Shown here one piece after another: positions 34,901-42,737 of a stretch of 64,000 nt of DNA. Where the stretch lies: the NCBI GenBank assembly GCA_011605725.1, contig JAAOZP010000017.1:186001-250000 (forward strand), read 5' to 3'. Below the pieces are notes generated by a model that saw nothing but the letters and a program-made list of their open reading frames with translations, was not told the origin of the DNA and searched no databases. Each line of letters opens with the position of its first letter. The first letter of the stretch is position 1. Made by a program: the position numbers and the translations under genes. The DNA is from Nitrososphaerota archaeon (lineage in GTDB: Archaea > Thermoproteota > EX4484-205 > JAAOZP01).

Positions 34901-35306
34901 CCGGCTCCCCATCCCGAGTAAGATTGTAGATCGTAAGCGTCATGCCCCTAGCACTCTGCACCGGCTCATCTATCAGCCTTGTCTCAATATGCAGGCCTTT
35001 ACCCGCGTAGGCAGCCTGCGTCGAGATAAGCCAGTATGAGAAAGTCAGGTTAGCAATCCTCCTTGGAACATCCATTTCAGCAGTAAGATTGTATTTCGCG
35101 GTCGCGTTAGCAAGAATCCTTGTAAGCACCCTTCTGAAATCAGAGTCTATGTTCATAACTATCTCCCTGCTCGGATTATAGTCGAAGAACAGGTGCTGGA
35201 TTGAGGTTGAGTATATTATTGTCGAGACTAGGAGGATAATCGTTATGAGAGTGATGCTCATCACAAGCATTATCTGGCCCCTGTCCCAGTCTAAGCGCTT
35301 AATCAT
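31947..35306 (-). CDS. Giant pilin-like surface protein with lectin-like domain
   Basis: A 1,119-residue protein. After 10 or so residues comes DRGQIMLVMSITLITIILLV, a class III (pilin) signal with the hydrophobic helix; cleavage after Gly is expected. The rest is extracellular, rich in Asn-x-Ser/Thr sites, Tyr, Trp and Pro. Residues about 800-990 (FIYDDFSTDPFSSGRLATNT, GLTMINSDNGFYTLEFYRD) look like a LamG/concanavalin-type sugar-binding domain, followed by a small beta domain near 1,000-1,060. I chose the ATG at 35306, with AGGAGGTGG seven bases before it, rather than the ORF's first codon 45 bases earlier. It is the last and largest gene of the pilus operon, likely an adhesin. Confidence 0.8.
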   Translation of the reverse strand: MIKRLDWDRGQIMLVMSITLITIILLVSTIIYSTSIQHLFFDYNPSREIVMNIDSDFRRVLTRILANATAKYNLTAEMDVPRRIANLTFSYWLISTQAAYAGKGLHIETRLIDEPVQSARGMTLTIYNLTRDGEPDKPRNYVFNYPERRLEDRLFKLFWYRPNSISAIGAEISVDATYRGVVGWRAAHILLLNLTITSVIPREKDGILELNVIVLRENSIPVSDLRAGNFEIYLFDPTVPPGVYCWRRVSVNEMTLTYNGGGNYTISITPRFYDPSNTSVRLFWRWEGQQGNQPHQPGYYQFILVRVQDNRGIIVESYTYAGIEYAIQANAVEPFYTGDPSKVKETYVFELLPNGTMYWYNTRLSSPENNPPIPLPPVKQVRVMATRNWPSDPAFYEVPYQTEVWDDRYLWPNSDKFLEWRKRIMNGSKLVFELNYPPGCSLQKVLLTWLEDADVREPEYRLHMTLSGAFATVDNGKYVLTLLASPTSYWVDWSISIQDPRSGTHVEYVLLGYDVYRMPSGGWWFPRKIPADDWMILPRPQDKGGVLVAEAPVRLVAFRKSNRTQERPPEGPVSYDEMHYETILYIPYNVSYFLYVANATWLRSVRMDYPYLSLMGMIGGTETDAGSPLRVKWGSFATSVKNPSIVNGTYSNVRNIMHRDRNNSPANIPSAQAYGNWTVLYNEYAGMAIFASEDFIDELRSYFIGGVRRDQLWVWTTADYQRRVMEYDAIFWSRASTTPYDTDPANKIQFKVAGFLTEGGIAATPFINASLWYNGTDRNALPFRTVENPQGTVGGELVLAKRSAFIYDDFSTDPFSSGRLATNTGNWSWNPSGYIQVSANAPSGSWGGAHVAYFTNNTPPEATTIYVFSKELFSTTDRNQHAGLTMINSDNGFYTLEFYRDTGNRRLGIWCYAGSPPRWTNVARTGNLGGLTDNTWFLFLGSRNVNTGAMRLTVYSSGGTQVSTLSGTNNTLQVSRVGFSIYDETRDKNYLSAFFDDFIASADADPRFVNVTGLTPGWTVRLKDEAGNILASAAANTKGVASLNVASRPIVRNGVIEIYSGSTLILSQEFKVIVGGDIYKRTVSSSVKSAVEECLMYYRMFLNKFAPSITSVAPVYREP

Positions 35307-35308
35307 AC

Positions 35309-35776
35309 TCACCACCTCCTGGCGAGCTCCAGGCGAATCTTCAAAACCCATCTCCTCCTAGTTGTGTAAGTTATTTCAGCTCCGGCAGCCTCCTTCGAAA
35401 GCCTGAAGTCCTCGGGCGAAGCGTTGGAAACACTGCCCAGCGACTCCTCTTCAACAATATCTCCCTTCTTACTCATGTTGCAGACAGTCATGTTGTAGAG
35501 AGTGTTTGCGGGAAGGAGGGCGTTCAGCATGTTCTTCATCAAGCCCTCCCAGCCGGGCCTTACCCATGTTGAGTTGAAGACAACCTCGTCGAAAACCTCC
35601 TTGTCGGCGAGGCTCATGAGGAAGTCGTAACAGTATTTTTCAAGCTCATCCCTAGCCTTAGCACTATACGGGTCCGGTGTCCTCGTCAGGTTTATCATGC
35701 TCCACATCGCCACCGCTATTATCCCGCTTGCCAGAAGCGCTTCAACGATTCTCATCTGACCCCTGCTGTCCATCAT
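35309..35776 (-). CDS. Pilin-like protein of the type IV pilus operon
   Basis: A 155-residue protein starting MMDSRGQMRIVEALLASG, a class III signal with the charged n-region, Gly at the cleavage site and a hydrophobic helix of about 20 residues. The mature part is small, with one probable disulfide pair (Cys at about 48 and 99) and two Asn-x-Ser/Thr sites. It is likely a minor pilin. Its stop is two bases before the ATG of the giant protein, and its start overlaps the preceding gene by four bases, so the genes are coupled. Confidence 0.75.
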   Translation of the reverse strand: MMDSRGQMRIVEALLASGIIAVAMWSMINLTRTPDPYSAKARDELEKYCYDFLMSLADKEVFDEVVFNSTWVRPGWEGLMKNMLNALLPANTLYNMTVCNMSKKGDIVEEESLGSVSNASPEDFRLSKEAAGAEITYTTRRRWVLKIRLELARRW

Positions 35777-36963
35777 TCAGCCCACCTCCAAACCCTTATT
35801 TCGAAAACATAGTGGAAGGAGCCTATTTTAACCATCCTTTTCAAGACGCTAGTCTTAATGTTTCCCGAGGCCATTCCAGTCTGGCATATCGTTACGGATG
35901 GCGGCCTGTAGAAGGTGGCTACGTAGTATTTACCCCTATACTTGACAGGCATTATCATGAAGGCAACGTCCTCGTCAATCGTGCTCGTAATCCTGTAGAC
36001 ACGGTAGTTCTTAGAGCCCTTGTTTATAACCAGGCCGCTCTCACCGTTAGTCTCGTTTCTGAAAGTGCTTAGGTAAACGTAGTACGGCGGGTTGGCTAGG
36101 GCAGTCTGGTTCCTCAAGTGTCTGGCAGCCGGTATCTCCAGAGAACCCTCTATGCTTAAAATAAGGTAGTCGTCAACCGTTGTCCCGTTCAGAATATCCG
36201 TCTCGCCGAGCATGGATGAGTTAACAGCCCTAATCCCGAAGTAGTCCGCGTAAACTATGAGGGCTGAAAAACTCTTCTGAATATTCTTAACCCCTGTTTC
36301 AGCATCTCTTAAAAGGTCTGTGAAATCCAAGCTGGCTCTACCATCGATTCTCACAGGACTCGTCTTGAAAACGTAGTCGACGTAGCACACATCCTGACCC
36401 TGATCCCTATCAATAATCATGAAGACGTATACCCCGGTTAAGTTAGCGCTTACCGCCGGCCTCCCCTCGTAAGTCTTAACCGTAACCTCAACCATGCTGG
36501 GGACCTGAACACCACCTTTAAAATTATAGTAGCCCACGACGCTCGCCGTCAGGTTTAAAGCAGGAGTAATCCTTATGCTGAAGCCATACTTGTTTTCAAG
36601 CCCCAGCAGCCTGGCTACGGTCCAGGCATCTATCTGAACAGTCTCCGGAAGCTGGCCCCCACCAATGTTTATCATCCTGAGAACCTTATCCATGTCAAGC
36701 ACATATGGCTCGCCCCCTGCCTTCTGAAGCCCGAATGAGAGAAGCTGACTGCTATCTTGAATTTTAAGAATATCCCCCCAGTCCTCAGGAATACCGGTGC
36801 TTAGAAGAACCTTATCCATAATGGCTTGAGCAACCTCCTCCAGCTGGTGCTCCCTCGCAGTCGTGAAGGAGAGATAGGCTGTTGGAATAATGTACCCCAT
36901 GAAGGTTACGAGTATGAGTAGGAGGATGAAGAATGCGAACATGTTGTCGATGGTGACGTGCAT
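35773..36963 (-). CDS. Membrane-anchored secreted protein of the pilus operon
   Basis: A 396-residue protein with one N-terminal hydrophobic helix (MFAFFILLLILVTFMGYIIP) and a large external part, which contains several Asn-x-Ser/Thr sites and three cysteines. It has the pilin-like topology, but the start lacks a clear Arg/Lys-Gly cleavage site, so it may stay anchored. No known domain. The gene overlaps its downstream neighbour and lies three bases from the upstream one, so it belongs to the pilus operon, perhaps as a minor pilin-like or assembly factor. Confidence 0.72.
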   Translation of the reverse strand: MHVTIDNMFAFFILLLILVTFMGYIIPTAYLSFTTAREHQLEEVAQAIMDKVLLSTGIPEDWGDILKIQDSSQLLSFGLQKAGGEPYVLDMDKVLRMINIGGGQLPETVQIDAWTVARLLGLENKYGFSIRITPALNLTASVVGYYNFKGGVQVPSMVEVTVKTYEGRPAVSANLTGVYVFMIIDRDQGQDVCYVDYVFKTSPVRIDGRASLDFTDLLRDAETGVKNIQKSFSALIVYADYFGIRAVNSSMLGETDILNGTTVDDYLILSIEGSLEIPAARHLRNQTALANPPYYVYLSTFRNETNGESGLVINKGSKNYRVYRITSTIDEDVAFMIMPVKYRGKYYVATFYRPPSVTICQTGMASGNIKTSVLKRMVKIGSFHYVFEIRVWRWAE

Positions 36964-36966
36964 CAG

Positions 36967-37500
36967 TCAACCACCCCCCTTGTTCACGAGCCTTCCAAGC
37001 CCAACCACTATGGCTCCGTCAACCCTCCTAGCCCACACCACGGGGTCGCTAACACCGGAGTGGAGAACACCCGTATAGTTTACAAGGTGGGAGCCGACTT
37101 GAAAAACACCGTCCCCGGTTTCAACAGTCACGTCGACACCCGGGTCCTTCCAAAGCGGTGAGGAAACGTTTATCGCCCTGTTCTCCTCCAGGTAGGCGAC
37201 TAGAAACCAAACCCCGTCAACCTGTTTAAACTCCATCGCGTATCCGTGTCCAGACAGCGAAACCGGGAGGCTGATTGGCTTGTAAAGATCAACGTTGCTC
37301 CTGGCCCTTTGACACATCACGTATAGCCCAGCAACCTCGTAAGCAACCTGATTAGCAACCTCGCCAAGCCTCACTCTAAGGGAGTCGATGGAAACCCAGC
37401 GGTACACCATTGAAAACATTAGTAGAAATATGAAGAGAACAGCGTATAGGGCTGTTGTCAGAATTACTGTTTCAAAAGGTGTTGAAGGCATTCTTCTCAC
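36967..37500 (-). CDS. Small anchored pilin-like protein of the pilus operon
   Basis: A 177-residue protein with a hydrophobic segment at 10-33 (TVILTTALYAVLFIFLLMFS) and an extracellular beta-rich remainder ending in a glycine-rich tail. The charged MRRMPSTPFE before the helix resembles a pilin leader, but without the usual Gly. There is no known domain. It overlaps the preceding gene by four bases and precedes the 396-residue protein by three, both on the same strand. Confidence 0.72.
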   Translation of the reverse strand: MRRMPSTPFETVILTTALYAVLFIFLLMFSMVYRWVSIDSLRVRLGEVANQVAYEVAGLYVMCQRARSNVDLYKPISLPVSLSGHGYAMEFKQVDGVWFLVAYLEENRAINVSSPLWKDPGVDVTVETGDGVFQVGSHLVNYTGVLHSGVSDPVVWARRVDGAIVVGLGRLVNKGGG

Positions 37501-38309
37501 CTGATGGATATCTCGACCTCAACAATGTTCAGAAAGACCAGTGTCCCGTTACCACCCTGGTCTGTAGAATACTCGTTGAAGTATGCTCCTCTTTCAACAG
37601 TTATCGTGATGCGCGTTGAATCGATAAGCTGTATAACCCTGCTCGTCACGTTCACAACCCTTGCGGAAACATCGTAAACATTGCTCCCGCTGAAAGTCCC
37701 CGGGACAATCCTGACATAGGTTATTTCAACCACGTTAAGAGGATCCCAGTTAACCCCGTCCCTCGTAGCGTTGACGATGCCTGACGGAACAACCCTAACC
37801 CGGCCGAAATCCATTATGACCCAGGCTCCCTGCTCACGCTTCAAGTACACCCATCCCAGGGGAGCAGGGTTCTCCGGGCTGACTATCAGGCATTCCGCCG
37901 GCATAAGGGTTTGAACACCCTTTAAAACCTGGAAGTCGAGCGAAGAAACTCCTCCACCACCCCTGAACCTTACGAGGGTAACGTTGTCCTCGAAAACGGT
38001 TTCACCTTCAACCTTTATCCTCAGCTTTTCAGCACCAGGTGTCACGGCAAGCCCGCCGCTGCTTACAGCGAACCTCGTGTAGGCTGCTGAACCCTTAGCG
38101 AGGCTTAAACCCTCAATCATCTGAGCTAGGCTGATCATGCTCGCCTTACCGTTTTCAAACTCCGTGGCCTGAGCCTGCATGGAGAGGTTAAGCTGGGCGA
38201 AGAAAACCCCGGCGACGATCATGCCGAGCGTCACAGTAACCAGCATAACCGTTGCCACAACCTCTGAAACACCCTTCCCGTCAAGCCTAGTCTTAGCCAA
38301 TTTTTCCAC
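37497..38309 (-). CDS. Pilin/archaellin-like protein
   Basis: A 270-residue protein. GKGVSEVVATVMLVTVTLG near the start is a classical archaeal class III leader: Lys-Gly, then Val-Ser-x-Val and a hydrophobic helix. The family of such N-terminal pilin domains (DUF1628-like) is typical for archaeal pilins. The mature part has several Asn-x-Ser/Thr sites and no cysteines. It starts inside the end of the membrane platform gene (17-base overlap), which couples the two. Confidence 0.82.
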   Translation of the reverse strand: MEKLAKTRLDGKGVSEVVATVMLVTVTLGMIVAGVFFAQLNLSMQAQATEFENGKASMISLAQMIEGLSLAKGSAAYTRFAVSSGGLAVTPGAEKLRIKVEGETVFEDNVTLVRFRGGGGVSSLDFQVLKGVQTLMPAECLIVSPENPAPLGWVYLKREQGAWVIMDFGRVRVVPSGIVNATRDGVNWDPLNVVEITYVRIVPGTFSGSNVYDVSARVVNVTSRVIQLIDSTRITITVERGAYFNEYSTDQGGNGTLVFLNIVEVEISIR

Positions 38310-40098
38310 CGCCAGTCGGCACTGGGGCGAAGGAGTAGTATGGTGCTAGCACTATCGTCGCCAGGGTGAAGATGAGGAGCATCAGGGCGTGGAAGAAGCC
38401 TGAAGAAGTCTCTCCGTACGCGATCTTGCCGCCGACTAGACCCATCATGTACACGTGGATTATGACCGGCGGGAGGAGGAGCTGCACAAGGTCTCCGAAA
38501 GCCATTGAGCGTCCAGCCATTAGAAGCATGGACCTGAAGAACGTTAAGAGGGCTATGACTGTTACGACCAGCACACCAGTACCTATGTAGGGTATCATGA
38601 GAAGCGGCTTGAGCTCAGACCTTTTCTCCTTCTCCATGAGTATTATAGACTCGTTGAACCTGGCTAAGGTTTCAAGAGTCTCGGGAGTACCTCCACCAAC
38701 CTCGATAGCGTCGAGAAGCAGGAACATGCTTATCTTCGTAAGCCATGACCTAACCTTCTTGGAGAAAGTCCTATATATTTCAGCATGGCTTATCCCCCAC
38801 GAGATCTGCGTAGCCATAGTCTTAATATGTTTCGAAAGATTGCCGTAGTTCCTCTCCGACAGGGAGATTATGCATTTCTCAGGGCTCAGCCCAGACTTCC
38901 TTATCTCAACAAGATCCCTCAGGAAGCCTGCGAAACCAGTGTCCATACCCCTCTCCTTGAAATTAATGTACATCCTGTAGGCAACCGCTGGGAGTGAAGC
39001 GATGGAAAGAGCAAGAATTAGCCCTATTGAGGGCTCGTAGCCACGTTCAAGGCCGAGATAGTTGTTAAGCCAAGTTATGAAGCCGCTTAGAAAGTTGAAA
39101 GGCGGGATCTCTTTTAAACCTGGAGCAAGGAAGGAGACGCAGAACCCAGGTATCAGCAGAGCCATTATGGGCGTAGCTGTAGCGGCGAAAACAATGTAGG
39201 GAGAATTGTCCTCCATCGGGTATTTCGGCTGAACAACATCTATGAGCCAGAGGAACAGGATGGAGAAGAAGGGTAGGAAAGCATAGCTGAACAGTATGAA
39301 GGACATTATGTTTCCGAATATTCCTCCCCCGGCTCCGGCTACAAGCTCCCCTATCGACATTTGGACAGCGTAAATAGTGTATATGCCTAGCAGGAGGAGT
39401 ATTGCGAAAACTATGTAGACCTCCATGAGCTGCCCAAGCCTCCCGCCTATAAGCTTAAGGTTTTCAAGCCTCTCCTGGAAGAGAAGCTCAGTCCTACGGA
39501 GAAGATAGTGGACAACGTCCCCACCAGTCTTAAGCGTTGAAGCATATCCCAGGAGGAGCTCCCTGAACTCCTTGGAGGGAAGCTTCTTACCAATCTCCTC
39601 CAACGCTGTAACAGGATCGTAGCCAAGACCCCTAACCATGATGTCTAGAAGCTTAGCAGTTTCGGAGAAAGTTGGGAGAAGAGGGACGCGTGAAAGCCTC
39701 ATTATGCTGACGTAGGGAGAGATTCCTCCTGTCGACATTACTGCAGTATAGGCAGCAGCATACGGAACCTCTGAGGAAAGCGAGGCCTTAATGCTTGAAA
39801 TCTTCATCCTGGGCCAAGCGACTCCGAGGAGGAAGACGATGACCGGGAGGCAGAGGAGAAGCACAGGGATAAGGTAGAGCTCGAAACCAATGTTCACAAC
39901 AATCAGGCTGTAGCTGACGATCAGTATGCTTGACAACGCTACTGAGACGATTGCTGTTATGAGCGTCGCCAAGAGCACTATCGAGCCGTAGGCCCTCGGG
40001 TATATTCTTATGCCTGAGGCCTCAAGGTCTCCACACATCTTTGCAACCCTGTCTCCAAGCGGGCCGAAGAGCCATGCGGCGAAGCTCGATATGGACAA
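38293..40098 (-). CDS. Type IV pilus platform membrane protein (TadC/ArlJ family)
   Basis: A 601-residue membrane protein with two copies of the type II secretion F domain, each rich in charged residues and followed by membrane segments. Typical phrases are PYVSIMRLSRVPLLPTFSE with RGLGYDP in the first half and EVGGGTPETLETLARF in the second. About nine hydrophobic segments are seen. It is the platform on which the ATPase assembles pilins. The start is TTG, with a TATA-like GAATATAAG at about 40123-40131. It is the first gene of the leftward pilus operon and faces the rightward pilin gene. Confidence 0.88.
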   Translation of the reverse strand: MSISSFAAWLFGPLGDRVAKMCGDLEASGIRIYPRAYGSIVLLATLITAIVSVALSSILIVSYSLIVVNIGFELYLIPVLLLCLPVIVFLLGVAWPRMKISSIKASLSSEVPYAAAYTAVMSTGGISPYVSIMRLSRVPLLPTFSETAKLLDIMVRGLGYDPVTALEEIGKKLPSKEFRELLLGYASTLKTGGDVVHYLLRRTELLFQERLENLKLIGGRLGQLMEVYIVFAILLLLGIYTIYAVQMSIGELVAGAGGGIFGNIMSFILFSYAFLPFFSILFLWLIDVVQPKYPMEDNSPYIVFAATATPIMALLIPGFCVSFLAPGLKEIPPFNFLSGFITWLNNYLGLERGYEPSIGLILALSIASLPAVAYRMYINFKERGMDTGFAGFLRDLVEIRKSGLSPEKCIISLSERNYGNLSKHIKTMATQISWGISHAEIYRTFSKKVRSWLTKISMFLLLDAIEVGGGTPETLETLARFNESIILMEKEKRSELKPLLMIPYIGTGVLVVTVIALLTFFRSMLLMAGRSMAFGDLVQLLLPPVIIHVYMMGLVGGKIAYGETSSGFFHALMLLIFTLATIVLAPYYSFAPVPTGGGKIG

Positions 40099-40419
40099 GA
40101 CTAAGTATAATCTTTGAAGTGTTTCTTATATTCTTTTTCCCCGTATTCATATAAGGACATGCATGTCGGAAACACGACAACCGGTGTTTCGCTCTAGTGA
40201 CGAAAATCGCACTCCGTCAATCTAGAGTATGAAGACGAGTCTTTTAAACAAGTGCTTTTCAGAAGAGTTTTACAGTTCAATATTGTTCAATATTGTTCAA
40301 AACGGTTCAGCAAGGTTTAGGGAACCTGTTCTTCGAGAGCTGTAAGTCGGTTTTTAACGTTAAAAAAATTTAAATACTATCTTTAATACAGGTTTAATAC
40401 GGAAAGAGGTGAAACAGGC
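40099..40419. other. Divergent regulatory region of the pilus locus
   Basis: No gene in 321 bases. It holds promoters for both arms (GAATATAAG on the left arm, AATTTAAATACT at about 40366-40377 for the right arm), an inverted repeat TGTCG-GAAACA-CGACA (40164-40179) and a phased direct repeat at 40275-40319. Confidence 0.7.
40275..40319 (+). repeat. Five 10-base-phased GTTCA/GTTTA elements, probable regulator site
   Basis: GTTCA begins at 40275, 40285, 40295 and 40305, and the variant GTTTA at 40315; the spacing is exactly 10 bases each time. The first three copies are followed by AATATT, AATATT and AAACG. One helical turn per repeat places all on one DNA face, as in cooperative operators. 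The array lies about 100 bases before the pilin start and 175 before the platform gene start. Confidence 0.75.
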
Positions 40420-40911
40420 ATGAAAATGCTTAACGACAGGAGGGGCGTAAGCCCAGTGATAACGACAGTAATCATCGTCGCAGTAGGCATAACCATCGCG
40501 ATAGCGGTAGCACTATGGATGACAGGCCTAGTGGGAGCATTCATGGGGTATGAGAAGGTTGAGATTAGAAGCTGCTTCGCAGCGCCATATGGAACTAATG
40601 GGTGGAACATATCCATTACTTATTTAAACACTGGATCGACACCTGCCAAGGTAGATAATGTTTTCATTAATGACGTTCCATACAATAGCTGGACTGGCGG
40701 GACCATATCCTTGAAGTGGGCTGAAGAGGGAGGCTCAACAGGCACTACTCTTCCTGCACCTGCGAATATAGGTAAAAGCGTGAATCTTGCCATAACTATA
40801 TCTGCACCTGTTACATTCGGCAACCAGAAGCTAGTGAGCGGTGTCACGGTTACAATTAAGCTTCACTCGACAGGTGGCAAGGAATACTATACTAGTGTAG
40901 TCCTTCCTTAA
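40420..40911 (+). CDS. Type IV pilin, probable major subunit
   Basis: A 163-residue protein: RRGVSPVITTVIIVAVGITI is a textbook archaeal class III signal followed by a 20-residue hydrophobic helix. The mature part has Cys, Gly/Thr/Ser-rich beta segments and ends in YYTSVVLP. It belongs with the archaeal DUF1628-type pilins. GAGGTG precedes the ATG by about eight bases, an unusually good ribosome site in this genome and a sign of high expression. A TATA-like box is at 40366-40377. It lies alone in front of the ATPase gene. Confidence 0.88.
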   Translation: MKMLNDRRGVSPVITTVIIVAVGITIAIAVALWMTGLVGAFMGYEKVEIRSCFAAPYGTNGWNISITYLNTGSTPAKVDNVFINDVPYNSWTGGTISLKWAEEGGSTGTTLPAPANIGKSVNLAITISAPVTFGNQKLVSGVTVTIKLHSTGGKEYYTSVVLP

Positions 40912-41083
40912 GATAGCCCCTCTCCCCCCATCCCTCTTTTTCTCACGTTCTTAAGCCGGTGGCCTAGTATTGAATGTTAAAACCGGGTTGGTTTGGAGCA
41001 TTCCGGACTCCCTATTAGGCGGTTTGGAAACAGTATTGTTTAACAAACTTTATAAAACTCTTCCCGCTTCGAATCATCGTCAA

Positions 41084-42736
41084 ATGGGTTCTGCGAAGAC
41101 TGAGGAGAAGAAGGATAATCCTGCTGTCGCAGAGGCTAAGGTTGAGCCTAAGCCTGTGGCGGTTGAGAAGAAGGAGGAGAAGCCTAAGCCTGTGAAGGAG
41201 GAGAAGAAAAAGAAGAAGGAGGAAGAGAAGGAATTAGTTGAATACGTTTTCGAGCCCGTGCCTGTTAACGCTAAGCCTATAGACGAGTACTGGATTGAAG
41301 AGCCTTTCGTAAGAATCCTGATAGTTCCAATCCCGGGCAGGGGTGGTGAGAAAGGATACTTCGTAGACGAGGTTTCTCTCGACAAGACTGAGAGGAGTGC
41401 TTTCAATAGGCTTAAGGATATTCTGAGCAGGGAGCTTAAGCCTCCTGAAGACATGTCTGTGGAGGCGAGGAGCTACGTTATGGAGGAGGCTCGAAGACTG
41501 ATGAAGAAGTATAGGAGCATACTGGGCTCCCTGAACGAGGAGTCCATGAGGAAGGTTGAATACTATATTAGGAGGGATCTTATAGGCTACGGGCCGATAA
41601 ACCCGATCGTGGAGGATAAGAATGTTGAAGACATTTCTTGCGACGGTATTGATAAGCCTGTTTACGTTTGGCACAGGAGGTATGAGAGCCTCCCTTCAAA
41701 CCTGAGGATCGTCGACAAGGGTTATTTCAACGACTTCATTATTAAGCTGGCGCACTTCGCTGGGAAGCATATTAGCGCAGCATTCCCAATCGTGGACGCG
41801 ATGCTCCCTGGGAGGCATAGGCTTGCAGCAACCTATGGGGACGAGGTTTCAACGTTCGGCTCAACCTTCACGATAAGGAAGTTCAGGGAGGAGCCTTTCA
41901 GCATCATCGACCTGATTAAGCTCGGCACGCTAAGCCCCTCTTTAGCAGCTTACTTCTGGTTCATTCTTGACAATAGGCTTACCGTCATGGTTATAGGCGG
42001 CACGGGCGCGGGTAAAACGTCTTTCCTAAACGCTTTAACAAACCTTTTCAAACCAGGGTTGAAGATCGTCACCGTCGAGGAGACTGCTGAGCTGAACATT
42101 CCGCATGACAACTGGGTCCAGTTCGTAACCAGGGAGAGCTACGGCCTCGGAACCTCTAAGATAGGAGAGATAACGATGTACGACCTGGTCAAGACCTCTT
42201 TAAGATATAGGCCTGACTACCTTATCGTCGGAGAGATCAGGGGTGCTGAAGCCTTCGTCTTGTTCCAAGCCATGGCGACGGGTCACGGTGGCCTTAGCAC
42301 TGTTCACGCTGAGAACATTGACTACGCTATTAAAAGGATGACCAGTCCGCCTATGAACATCGCAGAGTCATACATTCCGCTTATGAACGTCGCCTGCCTC
42401 ATCGAGAGGGTTGTCCTGCCTAAGAAGGCTGGAGTACCGTTTGGAAGAAGAGTTAGGCACGTCTGGGAGCTTGACCCCGAGGGGAACAGGATTACGATTG
42501 CACACTGGGACCCGATGGAGGATGTTCACGAGGTTGACTTCAGCAGGTCGGTGCATCTTCCCAATGTGTGCAGGAAGATAGGCATGCCTCCGGACTGGTA
42601 TGTTAGGGAGCTGCAGGTTAGGGAGAGCGTTATAAGGTGGATGATGGATAACAACGTGACGCATTTCAGGGATGTTGCGAGGGTTGTGACGGAGTTCCAT
42701 GTTAAGAGGGCTGAAGTGCTTTCAAGACTAAGGTGA
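41084..42736 (+). CDS. Type IV pilus/archaellum assembly ATPase
   Basis: A 550-residue secretion ATPase. Residues 1-55 are a very charged Lys/Glu/Pro linker; then comes the N-domain. The ATPase core has Walker A VIGGTGAGKTSFLNAL, an Asp box and ETAEL, Walker B YLIVGEIRGAEAFVLFQAMA, and the His box GHGGLSTVHAE. It powers pilin insertion by the platform protein. The frame extends 38 codons further (40970), but an AACTTTATAAAAC promoter at about 41044-41056 lies within that part and the ATG at 41084 is about 30 bases later. The peptidase gene follows after one base. Confidence 0.9.
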   Translation: MGSAKTEEKKDNPAVAEAKVEPKPVAVEKKEEKPKPVKEEKKKKKEEEKELVEYVFEPVPVNAKPIDEYWIEEPFVRILIVPIPGRGGEKGYFVDEVSLDKTERSAFNRLKDILSRELKPPEDMSVEARSYVMEEARRLMKKYRSILGSLNEESMRKVEYYIRRDLIGYGPINPIVEDKNVEDISCDGIDKPVYVWHRRYESLPSNLRIVDKGYFNDFIIKLAHFAGKHISAAFPIVDAMLPGRHRLAATYGDEVSTFGSTFTIRKFREEPFSIIDLIKLGTLSPSLAAYFWFILDNRLTVMVIGGTGAGKTSFLNALTNLFKPGLKIVTVEETAELNIPHDNWVQFVTRESYGLGTSKIGEITMYDLVKTSLRYRPDYLIVGEIRGAEAFVLFQAMATGHGGLSTVHAENIDYAIKRMTSPPMNIAESYIPLMNVACLIERVVLPKKAGVPFGRRVRHVWELDPEGNRITIAHWDPMEDVHEVDFSRSVHLPNVCRKIGMPPDWYVRELQVRESVIRWMMDNNVTHFRDVARVVTEFHVKRAEVLSRLR

Positions 42737-42737
42737 A

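Noticed and set aside
40970-41083. 38-codon extension of the pilus ATPase frame
   Set aside because: A TATA-like box lies inside it and the next ATG gives a usual start.
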